Source of the DNA: Phoronis australis
Taxonomy: Eukaryota; Phoronida; Phoronidae
DNA length: 64,000 nt
Assembly (NCBI GenBank): GCA_002633005.1
Contig: NMRA01000255.1
Location: forward strand, 379,937-443,936
Reading direction: 5' to 3'
The position numbers and the translations under genes are program-made. Below are positions 44,243-57,612 of this stretch, one piece after another. Every line of letters begins with the position of its first letter. The first letter of the stretch is position 1. The notes beneath the pieces were generated by a model that saw only the letters and a program-made list of their open reading frames with translations, was not told the origin of the DNA and searched no databases.

Positions 44243-46605
44243 AGGCAAGATATAATGGATGAATTTCTGATCAATCCCGCACTACTATCCGAGCACCGTG
44301 GAAGTACATGTCACACTTACAACTCAAGTTTGTTGGAAGTTAAGCTTCAAGTAATACCGAAAAAGAGCCACATGGCGGCTATTTCGAAAACAAGACTCGA
44401 AAAAGTCCCCACGACGGACTCTATTGGCATTGTTTTGTATTCCTGGCAGAAATATAGAAAAACGTGGAAAAGATTTAATTATTTTAATTTTGGACCCTTA
44501 AAAGGACGTTAGAATTTCAAATTTGTCTTTTTTCAGCTGACGTTGAACTTAAATTGTCGACAGAGAACACTTGCTCTTTATTCAAATATTATTTGATACT
44601 CTTGGCTTAATGAGGGCGCTACATCGGCTATGCAGTTTCCGAAAGAACCCGCTACATTTTTTTTCCGAAAAAAACAATGGTAGCTAATTTACTTCCTAAG
44701 GAGGCACTGTACACAGGGATTTGCTCAACATTGCGCTCGTCACTTTACACAGGGTTTTGCCAGCAGTGCACACGTCACTGTACGTTCTGCCATTCTTCCG
44801 CTTAATGTTTAGAATTCTACGAACAAAACCGCTACACCTGACCACAGAATCGTTATATTGTCTCACACAAGACATATTATAGTCCTGTTCTCTACCATAC
44901 AAAAGGAAACTACCGAGGCTTCCAAAAATGTGCTAATATCGTAAAAGTGACGATTTTAATTCCTTGGCAATGTTAGACAAAAACCTAGCACTAGATTCTG
45001 AAAACAATATTTCCTACATATTTCAAAAATGTAGTCCAAAAGTGCTCCCATCTCGAACTAAATTTTTTACAACTCTAGGCTGTTTGAGGGCTACCTGAAA
45101 CTGGAGTTGAAAACTCAGTCGCTACGAAGAAATGCTTTCAGGCCGCCATAACAACAGTGCAAAATCTACCTCAAAAATGCCACCAAACCTGGGCTACCCA
45201 ATTGTTTAATGGGAAATGGCCACGGCTACAGACAACGGTGCCATCTAACCCACATTAGCGAGTATTATCTTACGACTATCTTATTACAGTTATCCCCACA
45301 CAGTTACCACATGAGGGTATTTACAGACGAAAAAAAAGAACACCTAGGAGTGTGTTATTTATTATCTGACAATGCCACAGGAACATTAACGCTTTGGTAT
45401 CTGGGCATTTCCAGTGCTTCCCTTGCTCATGAATTTCTCAGATAATGGAGATTTTCGAGGGGTTTTCATGGACTGGAATATCCTACTGAACCGCCACAGT
45501 GATTGTCAGTTGTCCATGGCAAACTTGATTTTGTACGGATGGCAAATGTATGATACAAAATTCACCATGTAGAGTTACACCGTGGTCATTTGAGTGAAAA
45601 TGCCGATTCATAATCATGTTTTACGCCTTGCATTTTTTTGAGTTGCTCAAATGTTGTGGGTGAATTTTTCAGTCGACTCCCCTTTAAGGAATGTCCTTGT
45701 GGTCACATATTTTAACGTTCTTCGTAAAATTCACCTAAAGTGACATCTTCCGAACACATGTTGATGCCTCATTCCCTATTAACTTTCAATCAAAATTTTC
45801 AATTCTTTCAGTCTCGATTTTAGACGTCGGTTCTTTGCTGAAGTTATTTTTGAGCGTCGTCCATTTTCACCACATGTTGTGCGGCAGTTGTTGCAGAGCT
45901 GACTCTTGCACGTGACGGTCTCGCCAGTTGGTGACTACCTGAGGCTCTCTTTGTAAGCCAAACGTTTTCCAAAGAGCCCCGGCCCTGGGAGCTCTTTCAT
46001 GAATGTTCTGCAAGATAGAAGCGCACCTCTGATCAGAATTTGTTTCGTACTCATACGCTATTTTCACTATCATTGAGCCAACACAGTTACCACACACTAT
46101 GCAGTCAGTCATCATGTTTGCTAACTAGAAGTGAATTCCAGAGAAGATGCTGCTCTTTTGCTGAACCCTTTGCGTCACTTTATCTATCGTTGTATCAATA
46201 GTTAATAAGGGCTAGAAACAGGATCATAACGGAGAAATATGTCGACAAGATAAACAATGGTTTGTGTGTTCAGTAAACGATACCACCAACAATAATGACT
46301 TTCCTCTTTGAAGAAAGAATTATATGTTGTTCGTCCATTGGCGAACTGGAAAACATAAGTCACTGTAAAACTAGCAGAAGAGACCTTCATTTTCTATAGG
46401 TCAGTGTCCCATTTGTAGCCTCGTCTAAGCTACGACCGGGGTTACGACCTTTGATGACACTAACCCAACAACATTTTTAAATTAAGCGTTCGTAAGGACC
46501 TTAAGTGAAACAGCCGCCTTCTGTGTTCGTTTCCGATCAGTGCAGACTGACTCACTTTTTTTTACAGAAATAGAGCTCTTCAAACGTGAACGTGTGAGAC
46601 ACCAG

Positions 46606-46732
46606 TGGCTGGTTGCATGAAACAGTCCCAAATAGGGACTCAACTAAGTTCCCTAAATCTACTGCGTATTTTTGGACTTGTGAAAACATAGATTGTCCTT
46701 TATTGCATTGTTTTAGTTTCATTAATAAGCCT
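46606..46732. mobile_element. Long-TIR element, truncated copy
   Basis: The first 125 bases, from TGGCTGGTTGCATGAAACAG to TTTAGTTTCATTAATAAG, are essentially identical to 47838-47963. The rest is missing. Confidence 0.65.
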
Positions 46733-46857
46733 CAACGCCAGAAATTTGTAACATGCACTACTGCGCATGCGCTAAATCTTGCCAGCAGCCCTCCATAAGA
46801 AATACACAAGAGCAGGCAAAAATCAGGAATTTATAAGCAAGGGGAGATAACTACACA

Positions 46858-47160
46858 ATTTGCCGATAGCCTGTCACATAGAGTGTATGTTAAGACATGT
46901 TACCGCCAAATTTCAGCGCCAGTGGTGAAAAATTTTCCACGTCTCTTGAAGTTTGAAGGTTACCCCGTTCAGGCCTATGTTAACGATCGTCCGGAAGCCA
47001 CTATTTGAGCGCATAGCTCATTTTGAAGTCAAGTTTGTGGCTGAATTCATTTTGCCATCGGATTTGCCGATAGCCTAGGTGACTACCAGGAGTACTCAGA
47101 GGTTGCTGATCCAAATTTCATGTTGTTTCTCGAAAATTTTTCCACGTCTCTTGTGTTCAG
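46858..47160. repeat. Local duplicated segment
   Basis: TTTGCCGATAGCCT and, about 90 bases later, AATTTTTCCACGTCTCTTG occur at 46858-46955 and again at 47062-47155. A further TGCCGATCGCCTGGC is at about 47201. Confidence 0.45.
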
Positions 47161-47837
47161 AAAATGGATCGGCGTACAGTGCTGTCAGTGAGATGAAATG
47201 TTGCCGATCGCCTGGCTGTCGACTCTTTGCAATGGAATTTGCACTCTGTAGATGAGAGATTAGCGTAGAATCGGTAAGAAACTGATTTGTTCATTTTCTC
47301 ATCCGGTATGAGTTCAGAAATACTTTCGAAGTCGGATTTTGTACAGTCATTATGCAAGTTTCGCCTGTGAGTAGGCCTATATAGTTGATATACTAGTAAT
47401 CTTCAAAATGTTATTTCGTTTTTTGTGATCCACGGTACGTTGTCCTTCGTCTTAATTCAGTAACTGTTACATGCAGTGGATTCCGGACACAAATATGTAT
47501 TGACAAACATCAGAAAATTAATAAAAAGCGCTTTTTGGCAACCCGTTTAAGCCAATTGCAAGCAGACGCGGCTGGCTGGCTGGCGTTCAGTTCACATTTG
47601 TTGTGGTTATGTGTGTCTGTGACCCCAATCACCCAGCTAGCACTGTCATATGTAGACCCAGACATTCCAAATGCTGTTATTGTCAACTTGATAAATATTG
47701 CTCTGCAGAGCATACTGACTTCGGCTCCGGTAATAGTGCCCAAGCTTCATGACCTTTAACCTTACTATGCGTTGTTATGATTGGTTAGGGACATGGCGCT
47801 AAGCGTCACCTAGCGGATCAAGAATGTTACAAATTTC

Positions 47838-48255
47838 TGGCTGGTTGCATGAAACAGTCCCAAATAGGGACTCAACTAAGTTCCCTAAATCTACTGCGTA
47901 TTTTTGGACTTGTGAAAACATAGATTGTCCTTTATTGCATTGTTTTAGTTTCATTAATAAGTCAACATTTGACTTTGAAGCAAATCGAGAGTGATCTCTA
48001 CATTGAATTTTCAATATTTTCGAAAGTAATTAGGGACCTTTTCAAGCAACACCCCCAATTTCAGGAGTCCCTATATATTTTCAATGAACTCTGGTCCCAG
48101 TTTTTAGTTATATTATTAGAAATGTCATTAATCAAAGAGGAGCTCGTAATAAAGATGAAAATGTTGCATCTGTTAGTCCATAAACACACAAATACACAAA
48201 AAGATTTAGGGACCTAAGTTGAGTCCCTATTTGGGACTGTTTCGTGCAACCGGCC
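47838..48255. mobile_element. Long-TIR element, complete copy
   Basis: 418 bases with terminal inverted repeats of about 55 bases. The left end begins TGGCTGGTTGCATGAAACAG and the right end (inverted) TGGCCGGTTGCACGAAACAG; both continue CCCAAATAGGGACTCAACT. The interior is AT-rich and non-coding. Confidence 0.7.
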
Positions 48256-49130
48256 ACACGGGTCTCAGGTCTCAGGTTCTTTACCGGAGTGTCGTGGCCC
48301 ACTTGTGCTCCGCCCTTACTATGTGGTGCGGATGCGGAAAATACTGTGTAGGTGGCGACTGAGGGCAGGTGACGGGCGAATTAAGTGGCCACCAAGAGAA
48401 CAGATAGGTGGCACCCATTCACAGTGACCAGGGAGGTGGTCAAATCTACGACATGGGTGACATCATTACATGCTGCCTGCGATGAAATCAATCACTATCC
48501 CAATTGTAAGAACACTAAGCTGTCACTTTTATCTGATACCAAAAGTTAATATGGGCATCAAGGCAGAAATTCAGTTATCCCTGTTTGCTTTGAATATTTC
48601 TAACCAAAGCATTTTTCTCATTTGCTTTCACAATATTACCGAAATTGAGATGCTTTTGGTACAAAACATGAGTAACGGAAGAAAGGTTATCTTTCGAATA
48701 TTCTAACTACACCATACCCTGGATGGCTAAACTTTCAAAAATTTGCACAAATTTAACGATCTTTTGCGACAAATTGGGAATTAAAAACTAAAGTTATGCA
48801 CTTACGCGAGATCTGCTGTCTCCACGTTGTTGCTGCACCTTGAGCACTGACCGCAACTTACGATGTGTAGGCGCAACGTTCAAATGCCAAAAGGTGGTTG
48901 GCTGCGCCCACGTGCGCCTACGCCGCCACTACAGCACTGGTGACTGGTGACAAGACTGAGCGCGAAAATGTAGGTAAACGTTGTGACGTAGTAAGCAAAT
49001 TTTGTCGACCTACTACGTATGCATTCGCATTCGACGTGTAGCCGAAGCTCTCTAATAAGTTACTCTGATACGTTGATTCATGTCTGGCCAGTTTTATTCA
49101 TGAGCGTCTAACACATGTTTCTATGGTGGG

Positions 49131-49441
49131 CCGTCGAGGGGAAAGTGTCGCCGTAAAATTACGCTCGTAATTACGGTTTGATCCGCCATGATTCAGCGCT
49201 CGTTTCGTAGACATGAAATCCGTCAGTAAATAAGTATTTCCATGAGCGCGCGCGATCGTGGATTGTAAAACCCAACGTCATTGGCTAAGAGTTTAAACTA
49301 CATTACGAGCGTAATTTTACGCCGTAAGGAATTGAATTACGCTCGTAATTTTACGGCGTAATTAACAGCGTAAATAATGGCGTAATGTACACAATTACGC
49401 TCGTATTTTCCCGGCGACACTTTCCTCCCAACGGCCCATCA
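49131..49441. mobile_element. MITE packed with ATTACGAGCGTAAT palindromes
   Basis: The ends GGTGGGCCGTCGAGGGGAAA and (inverted) GATGGGCCGTTGGGAGGAAA both continue GTGTCGCCG, giving terminal repeats of about 30 bases. Inside, AATTACGCTCGTAATT and TTTTACGGCGTAA recur at least four times in both orientations. Confidence 0.6.
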
Positions 49442-51199
49442 TATGTTTCTGGATCTGCGTTTGTGATCACATGCTTGCTCGTTCCCATCATCTGAAAATG
49501 TAACAAAAATCCGCGGTCTGTAAATTGCCAACAAATGTCTTACCCAAAACAAACACGGCCATGAGCTATGGACGTGGATTAAATACACTGAGATTTACAA
49601 TGTGTAAATATTTACTTGACAGGCTAGTAACAAATGATTGTCTTTTCAACGAATGGTTTATTTTGTTAACAATAGAAATATCCAATCACCATTCTTAAAA
49701 TACTGGACTTCTTGTAGCAATCGTTGCATGCATTTCTTTCGAAATAAACCTTAATTTGCCTAAGTTGAAGGAATGAGTGAGACATGGGGAGTGAGTGTAA
49801 AAAACCGAAAGGTTGTGTTGTACAACCCAAAATAGCAGAGAGATAATTGTGGCAATAAATCTTCGCTTATGGGCAGAAACCGTGAACTTCCTCCTATAAT
49901 TCAACATTGCAGCCTCACCGTAAACTAACTTCAAGGAAAGGAGTTTTGCTATTTAATCTACGCACGCTAGTAAGTTACTCGCCAAACACTCGCATTTTGA
50001 ATGGCATGATTTTTTGTAGTCTTGCGCGATCTGGCATTTCTCACAGGATTGCTGCAGTAACGCATCACCCTTGTCATTCGGGCGGAATGAAAAATTGTGA
50101 GGTCATAAGCCTCGCATGTAATATACAACGATATCACGCGAGAGTTGACATGACCATACCTAAAGAAACTTTCATTTAGTTATAATCCTTATTAGTGAAC
50201 GGAGCTCTCCTCTACTGTTCTGTCACATAAATCAACATTCCTGGAATGTTACTTGGGCCGCGTTTTCGACATATGCGCTCAACTCGACGGAGCTCTTGAA
50301 ATCTTAATTTTATTCTAAAGACTTCAAAGGATGAATACCGTTTGCTCAACATCTTATCCATAGTGGATTTCCCAAACCCCAAGTATGATGTCGATGATAC
50401 AAAATGCACCGTGGGCGACAACGACATTACGTAAGATCGTGAGGCTACTAACACATATAGGCAAGATCAACAAATTATGATTCTACACAAGTTAACCACC
50501 TAACCATACAAAAACTCAAAGTGATATAACATTTTACATCAAATTTGGTTCAATTCTGATTTTTACAAACACTGTAGACAATAAAAACATGCCGAACGTT
50601 TCAAGTATTTTCGTAGCCTCAAATTTTAACTGGCGCATATTCCTCTGTTAGCTGAATTTCCCTTTGAGACTTCTTCAACACACGTCTAACTTCAATTTGA
50701 ACACATATTAAGCGATAAGTCAACAATAGAATCACAAGCCCGTTTTTTGCAGTGAAGAACAAATTCGTGTAACTCATTATTTTGAAGTGGATGATTAGGG
50801 TTAGACGGAGAGCCAAAAGCGGCGCGTCCTGCATAATGATAGATATTAAAATTCCGTACACATCAGCTGTGCAACAGTCTGTTGTGTCGGTCTCTTGATT
50901 GTACTACCGCTGCACTACAACCAGGCGATTGGTCGCTACGTGATTTTGTAGCAGTTATGACCATGTGAAACTGAAGAAGGCTCCACGACCAAATGGCCAA
51001 GACCATGTAGGTTAGAAGCTCGTTTCGTTGGACCTAAAATAAGAATTTAAATGACAAGAAATGAGTGTATATATAATGCAATATTATTAAATTGTCTTTT
51101 ATACTTTGCTATTTGGGGATCGAATTTTCCGAACTTAGCCTGCCACAAAGTTCACTGAAGCACCATCAATTCTTAAAATATTAGCTTCTAACTGTCAAA

Positions 51200-51840
51200 T
51201 ACTTCGATTCCATCCCAAAATGGAAAGGCGCTGTCCAACTAGTTGGCCAAATTTCATGGAAAACCCTCGAACAACAGATAATGTACAGAGGTAAACGCCA
51301 AAACGAAAATTGTTATTTTGGGGCACATCGGTAGTCAAGGTCGTTCAAATTTTGTGGCCAGACATTGGCTTATTTATACGGTAGCATTTCCAAAAGATCC
51401 TGCAAACGATTAAATGCGATACAGCCGTGGACGCAAATAACAAAAAATCAACACCAGCCACGATTTTTTTCATCAGGAAACATTTGCCAATTTCCACAAT
51501 AATCCTTTGAGCGGTTTGGCGGATAGAAAGGCGGATCCAAAAACGGACTCCGTAATTGTAAAAATGTCCACTAACTGGTACAGAATACGTCAAATCCGTC
51601 TGAAAATAGAAAGGTGTTGTCGTTCCCTTGATAGAAACGTGTTTACCAAATTTCATGGAAATCCATCAAGAATCTCCGAAGATATAGGGACAACAGTTAA
51701 AAAATATAATTTATGGCACAGAGGAAGTCGGATCGATCCAGTGTTTGCCATCATCTATCGTCAGCTGCCTAGAGACAAACCTCATTACAATTCAGGAAGT
51801 GATTTAAGAGGTACAGCAGCGAACGCCTGACGCCCGGCGC
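51200..51840. repeat. Interspersed repeat, degenerate
   Basis: CCAAATTTCATGGAAA appears at 51248 and 51646, with other phrases typical of a dispersed repeat (AAAGGCGGATCCAAAAACGG). The open frame at 51507-51830 lies inside it and has no domain. Confidence 0.35.
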
Positions 51841-51954
51841 CCGGATGCTAAGACACAGATGACAACAATGTGCATCCATAAATGTGTGGGTGCATACAAA
51901 TGGAAAAGAGAAGAAGTTATGTCCAAGATACTGTGACCGTCCTTCATTGACATA

Positions 51955-52560
51955 AAAGGTCCTAGAATTTCAAATAAAACAGGAAACTACACAGACAACC
52001 GATTCCATCTTTGGGCTCTCTCTCCGTGTTCAATAAAACACGAAACAGTGTGGCCATGTGGGAGCTATCAATGGATGTCCTCCAAGATCTGGGCCCTAAA
52101 CATGAAAGGGTTTATAATATCACAAAACAGGAAATGAGCTGCCATTGATGCTATTTGTCAAGTTATCAATTTTTATAAAGTGACGTACAATTTCGAGAAA
52201 AAAACAAAAGGGTAGAGCGACAGATGGCTCCATTATCCCATGCGGGAGAGGGTTCTCTGGAGAAATATATTTTTGCACGACCAAAATTGTCTTCTTGAAT
52301 TTGAAAATCCATTGATTTCGTGTGCTCAAAAATTTTCTACTATTTGAAACCCATGTGTGAAGGATTAGAATTAAGTACACGTTTTCAAGTACGTTTAAAA
52401 GATCCATGCTACAAAATGGAGCCCCCTAACAACAATGTCCTGATCAGGGCCCTCAAAGGGCAAATCAAGCACTGCTACTTTCTCAGCAGCTCCTGGACCT
52501 ACGGCTATGTCAGTTGCTACAGTTTTGTTAACCCTGACGCCTGGAAGTTATTGGGAAGGA
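51955..52560. repeat. Degenerate interspersed repeat, copy 2
   Basis: Relative of 17805-18660: GTGTGGCCATGTGGGAG, CATGAAAGGGTTTATAAT then AAAACAGGAAA, GTCTTCTTGAATTTGAAAA, AGTTATTGGGAAGG. Confidence 0.45.
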
Positions 52561-53167
52561 CGTACCCCCCCCCCCCCTCCTACCCCCACTTCATACAGCC
52601 TTGGGATTTGAGTACACTGAGAGGCTGATCTAGAATACACACTTGTTGCCAATCTTGTCACTTTAACAATAATGTTGCGCTCATTTGATATTTATAATGC
52701 TTGAGAATATCACTGAAATGCTAAAGGAGCGGAAAATCCTAGAAATTGATTGATGGCAAAGGAATTAAAGAATGAACTTCATGACTTGGAGCTGCTGTAG
52801 TTTTCTACTCCATTTAAGTAACGTTGAGTTGTTTCATGAATGGACTGACAACCACTTTGTTCATGAGCGTTAATTGGTACCTTCAATACCTGCTAGAAAA
52901 CGAAGCTTTGATGAGAATGCCTGTCCATTTCATGACCGAAATACTTTGCCAAGACGTATTTTGAAGTAAAAGGTTTGAAGCTAGAATTTGCCTAGTATAA
53001 TGATCCAGAAGGTAACTGCGATTTCAATTATAGTTCGTGTAAACCAGTTATGAAACGTGAATGTTAACTTCGACAAAAATATCTATTATTACATCGGTCT
53101 TCCCTATGCTGCGCAGTGGGTCAATCCACACACGTCTGCGTTTTCTATAAAGCACCGTAGCCTGGTA

Positions 53168-53548
53168 CAACTGTAGGTTGTATGAAGCAGTCCCAAATAG
53201 GAACTGAAGCAAACTCACTGTTTCGTATTTTTCTGTTCTTTAGGCACACGTGTAGCATTTTTCCTATCATTTAACCTTGATTATGAGCTTTTCTTTGACT
53301 CCCATATAACTAAAAACTGAGCCCTTAATTCAGTCAAAACAATTAGAAACATAGTCCTTGAATTAGGGTCGTTGCATGAAAAGATCCCTACTTGTTTTCA
53401 CTAATATTGAGAATTCGACTTATAGTTCACTCTCGGTTTTTATTAAACGGCATCAGACATGACAATCGGTGTTTTCACAGGCCTACAAATTCCCAGTAGA
53501 TTTAGCGAATTTAGCTGAGTCCCCATTTCGGACTGTTTCATACAACCG
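53168..53548. mobile_element. Long-TIR element, older complete copy
   Basis: Left AGGTTGTATGAAGCAGTCCC and right (inverted) CGGTTGTATGAAACAGTCC. The middle shares TAAAAACTGAGCCCTTAATT and GGGTCGTTGCATGAAAAG with the split copy in gene A, and it shows the empty site of the hAT-like insertion. Confidence 0.6.
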
Positions 53549-56500
53549 AGCACCGGACGCTTATAAAACCACGTACGTAACCGCTTTCGGGGACTAATTT
53601 TGTTTTCATGTTTTGGAGAACACAAACCATTGGTCTCTTAGAGAAAAAGAAAATTTCACATTAAACTTGCACATTTCCATGAAAATGTACTTTTAAATTA
53701 GCGAACAATTATGCCAGTTAATGTGATAATACATTTACAGTTTCATCGACGTAAAACACTTGACTTTCCAAAAATCATTAAACTTTCTCCAGATGGTGAT
53801 AAATTTCCCTATTTTAATTCTTTTATACCTTCTTTAATGAAAACGTTTTAACAACTTGGATTACATCAATCCAACATTTGTAATAAGCTGTTACCGTACA
53901 GTGTGAGCATTCTTAATTTAAACAAAAATCAAATAAATCCTAAAATATCAAGAGAAAATCCCGTTTTTGATTCATTGCCGCCATAAGTAAGCATTATGAA
54001 GTAACTAAGTCCCTTTAGGTGTGTACCTTTGTCTTTTTCATCGTCAGGTTCTTTTGACCTGTCAGATTAAGTATGGCAACCTCGCTTTTACAAAAAGGGA
54101 TACATTGTCAACGCAAAATATGTTTAACACCAAATGAGGTCACATTGAACTCTTTAGAGGAAACAATTATTTTGTTTTTCTCTCATTCATTCCTCACAGT
54201 GTATATCTTTAATTGTCTCATTAGATACCCAAACAGGGTTAAATAGGTCAAGCCGGAATTGCAAACTTCAAGGTGGAATAAATCAAGTTAGCAGGGATAT
54301 TTTCAGCATAGTGACCTGAGTTCGCTTAGTGGTGTACCTAGGATAATTTCCCCCTCTGGGACAGAATATAACTTAGTTGCCCCCGCCCCCCCCCACCAAA
54401 ACAACCCATTTCGGTCCCACCAAATGCAGGGCCAACTTGGCTGCCGCCCCGAGGAGCCCAAGCTATGCGAACGTTGCTGCTGCTCCCCACATTACTCCAG
54501 CTAAGCCACTAGGAATAGTGGTTAATTACTGACTTATTCAAAACTAGGCCGTGGTTACCAAACATGACCCTGGAAAATTGGACACAAAGGAGTCGTATTT
54601 TTGACTTGGTAACCCTACTGGAATAGTTCTAAATTTCATTGAAAAATATTTATGTTCAGTCTTCATTCACTCAATGCCACTTGGTAGATTACAATTTAAC
54701 GTTCTCTATCAAAATGCAAAACTAGAACCGAGCATCCACTTGTCAGTTGATTTGTTTCACGTCAGTCAACGAAGGTCTACTACAAAAATGGAAACAGAAA
54801 TTTAAATGTACGCAATGAGTCTGTAGACTATCAAATAGTTATGGAATCATTGGCTTTGTAACGTCACATTCATAGTAGTAGTGAAACAGAAGAAAATCGA
54901 TATCAGTAAAGTCAGCCAGAGAACGTTTTAGGGATATTCCAGAGTCGTGAGGGGGCACATCCGTTACCATCTTAAAGCAACAGCTGATATTTTGCCTATG
55001 AAGGCCTAAAGCTCTCTAAAGGTTGTGTCGTGTTCCAGTGCGCGTTTAGAGGAAAGCTCGCTGCGCAAATACTCCCGAGCGTATGAACACGTGTTTTTAG
55101 TGTTTTACAAAGCTTTAAAACAGGCAAGTAGCATGTTTGCACTTTCCGCCATCGAAGATTCTTTTATGGATATGTGCTAAACCCCATTTGTAGTTAACTT
55201 ATACGTCTCAGTAGAGGGCAAAATCCCCGTCTAGATTTGATCATAATCGTCCTCTTTTACAGCGTATCTCCAAAGATTTAATCTACGGTATCTCTCTTCT
55301 GATTATCTTGTGTGAAATTAGTGCGACAAACCAGCATTTTCAAAATATTAATAATGAACAAACTCGTACAAATATTGAAACTTGACGCTGCTGTGAGAGA
55401 TAAGGGAACATCCCCCATTTTCCAACTGATAATCATTTTTAATTAAACGGCAAGCTGAAGTTTGCCGGTGTTGTGTAAGCTTTACGCAATCCCGTAAGTC
55501 TATCTAGCCAAATGGCCGTTACAAACGCAGCTTGTGCAAAGGTCCCGGTTTACACTTGTGCGTTGCACTCTGTCGCTTCAGATGCACATTGGTATATCTA
55601 TTTTGATAGAAGTCATTGCATTATAGGCATATCCCGAGCTACAAACAAAATCTATATGACCAATGGCAGTCATGGACAACCGAAGCAAAATTAAATTCCA
55701 ACACATTGCCAATTCATATATTATTAATTACCCGTACTTGCATTGCGCAGTTATGGGCTAGAAAGTGACTATCACCCTGATCTTTTCAAGATATACTGTT
55801 GTTGTACAATTTACCGAGATGGGATTACTGACCGTAGGTTTAATTAGCTGGCGTCACAAAATTCACTTGTTCTACGTGTCTTATTACAAAAATTATCAAA
55901 AATAGTCTGATGTCGTTACTGCGATAACTGCATCGGGAAAATGGTACCTTAAAATAGCATAGATATCGAGGTAGAGAGGCCAGCATCCGATGTCCCTTCT
56001 AGAACAATTGTTTTGGCTTCATGCAAGCTACGGCATGTAGCGATGTTTAAGTTAACGAAAGATGTCGGGAACAAATTAACGTACTTGTATACTTTTATCC
56101 CTATGGAAAAGTGGAGCTTTGGCTGACTTCATTGCAAAACAAACATCTAAAATCAAATATTGGTGCCATTTTCATTAAGGACATGAGTCGACAGTTGTCT
56201 ATTCAAAATATTTTAGTTTTAATAAGCTCTGTATAATGATGTTAATTGTGTGTAAATATCAATTTGAACCCGAGAACGATGATATAGCGGTTATCAGAAA
56301 ATGAGGAATGAGTTTCATAGCTGATGAACAACGTGTATGTGAGCAAGATTAACGTTTGCAAATGTGACTAATATGGACAGAACTATGAGTGCATCGGAAC
56401 TAGATTGTAACACTGATCACTGAGTAGCACTAATTCCAAACAAGACCTCCTAGGCTCTTAAAAGAAGGTAACACGTATTGGGGGTGAGGGGAACACAAAC

Positions 56501-57482
56501 CAAATCGTCTTCACCTAATTTGCTCCACCCCCCCTCTTCATATTGCCAACACCTCCGCCGGGGAATTGGTAGCAGCCATCAGCACTTGAGAGACGATGTT
56601 TGAATAAAATTTTACGGAGAGTTAGAATTAGGCCTAAGGGTCAGCACAAGCGGATAGCGGGAAGCTGGGCTGTAGTGGTTCTTAATGAACAAAACCTGTG
56701 ATACCAACTGAACATATGAGACCGGATAACTTAGGCTAGCCGCTGGTCAGCTCAGCTATAGATTCGCTTGAGACAGCTAGGTAGCTCAGCTCGTTCCTAT
56801 CCGTCTGCGCTGGCCGAGAAGTCAAAACTCATTTTTATTACGGTCCAGTTTGGGGGAAGTTCAATGTATTGGGGTCATGGTTTGGGGGAGGTTGAATGTT
56901 TTAGGATCACGCTTTCAGTGTATACACTGTATTTTGAAAGAGCGAGGAACCGGAGTCCTTTGTGCACTGCCTTTGGCTGTTTCACACAGGGTGTCCCAAA
57001 ATGCTCTAACACTTCAGTACAACGCCGGGAGTTCAAATTCAGTTCCCGTAAATCAGATTCTGGGCTAGGCCTTGTTTTGAAAGAGGGCGCGTGAGCCAGC
57101 ACGTGCTCTGCATGCACAAGAATGGCAAACAAAGGACTCAGTTTTGAAGAACTATTTTATTGCGCAATACTGTTGAAAACTAAACAACATCAAGAAAGTG
57201 CAAAGACAATTAATCTTCAAAGTCTATGAGCACAAAGTTTTAATTTGATTTAAAGACTTTATTGCTGTTTGATCTGCTATTTTCATCTAACCTTGTTCCT
57301 AGGTCAATAAAATACATTGTCACTTGGATTGAAAGTAGGTTACATTTTACAATACCCGATAAGCGCACGACACAAGTCAACAAACACCGAACGGCGATTT
57401 CGGGGTTTTCATTTTGAGCGATAAAACTCTTTAGCCAACTAAACTGTTTCAAGGTAGTATTCCTCCGGGATGCGAGATCTTC

Positions 57483-57494
57483 TATACATAAAAG
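57483..57494 (+). promoter_or_regulatory. TATA-like box of gene B
   Basis: TATACATAAAAG, 72 bases before the ATG at 57555, at the same place as the gene A box. Confidence 0.45.
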
Positions 57495-57554
57495 GGCCGC
57501 ACAGCCGTCAAACTGAGTCCTTCGCGACACGAGTTTTGCCGCACTGATTCAATC

Positions 57555-57612
57555 ATGTTCTTGCTGAAGTATTTCCTTGGACTGTTTTCATTCCTATTTG
57601 TTTTTTACTGTG
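57555..57612 (+). CDS. Gene B exon 1, signal peptide
   Basis: 58 bases, MFLLKYFLGLFSFL..FYC, donor GTAAGT, phase 1. Confidence 0.8.

Larger units (their letters stand above)
44243..57366. other. Intergenic DNA between genes A and B
   Basis: About 13 kb without a supportable gene. It holds the long-TIR elements (46606, 47838, 53168), an AATTACG-rich MITE (49131), drifted repeats (44960-45210, 46858-47160, 51200-51840, 51955-52560), and a C-rich stretch near 54380. The minus-strand frames at 45867-46115 and 46202-46390 look a little protein-like but show no motif or splice support. Confidence 0.5.

Noticed and set aside
45867-46390. Two minus-strand frames that might be exons of one gene
   Set aside because: No motif, signal peptide or convincing splice pair was found, and third-position bias is weak.
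51507-51830. 107-codon open frame
   Set aside because: It lies within a degenerate interspersed repeat, with no domain and no splice or promoter signals.
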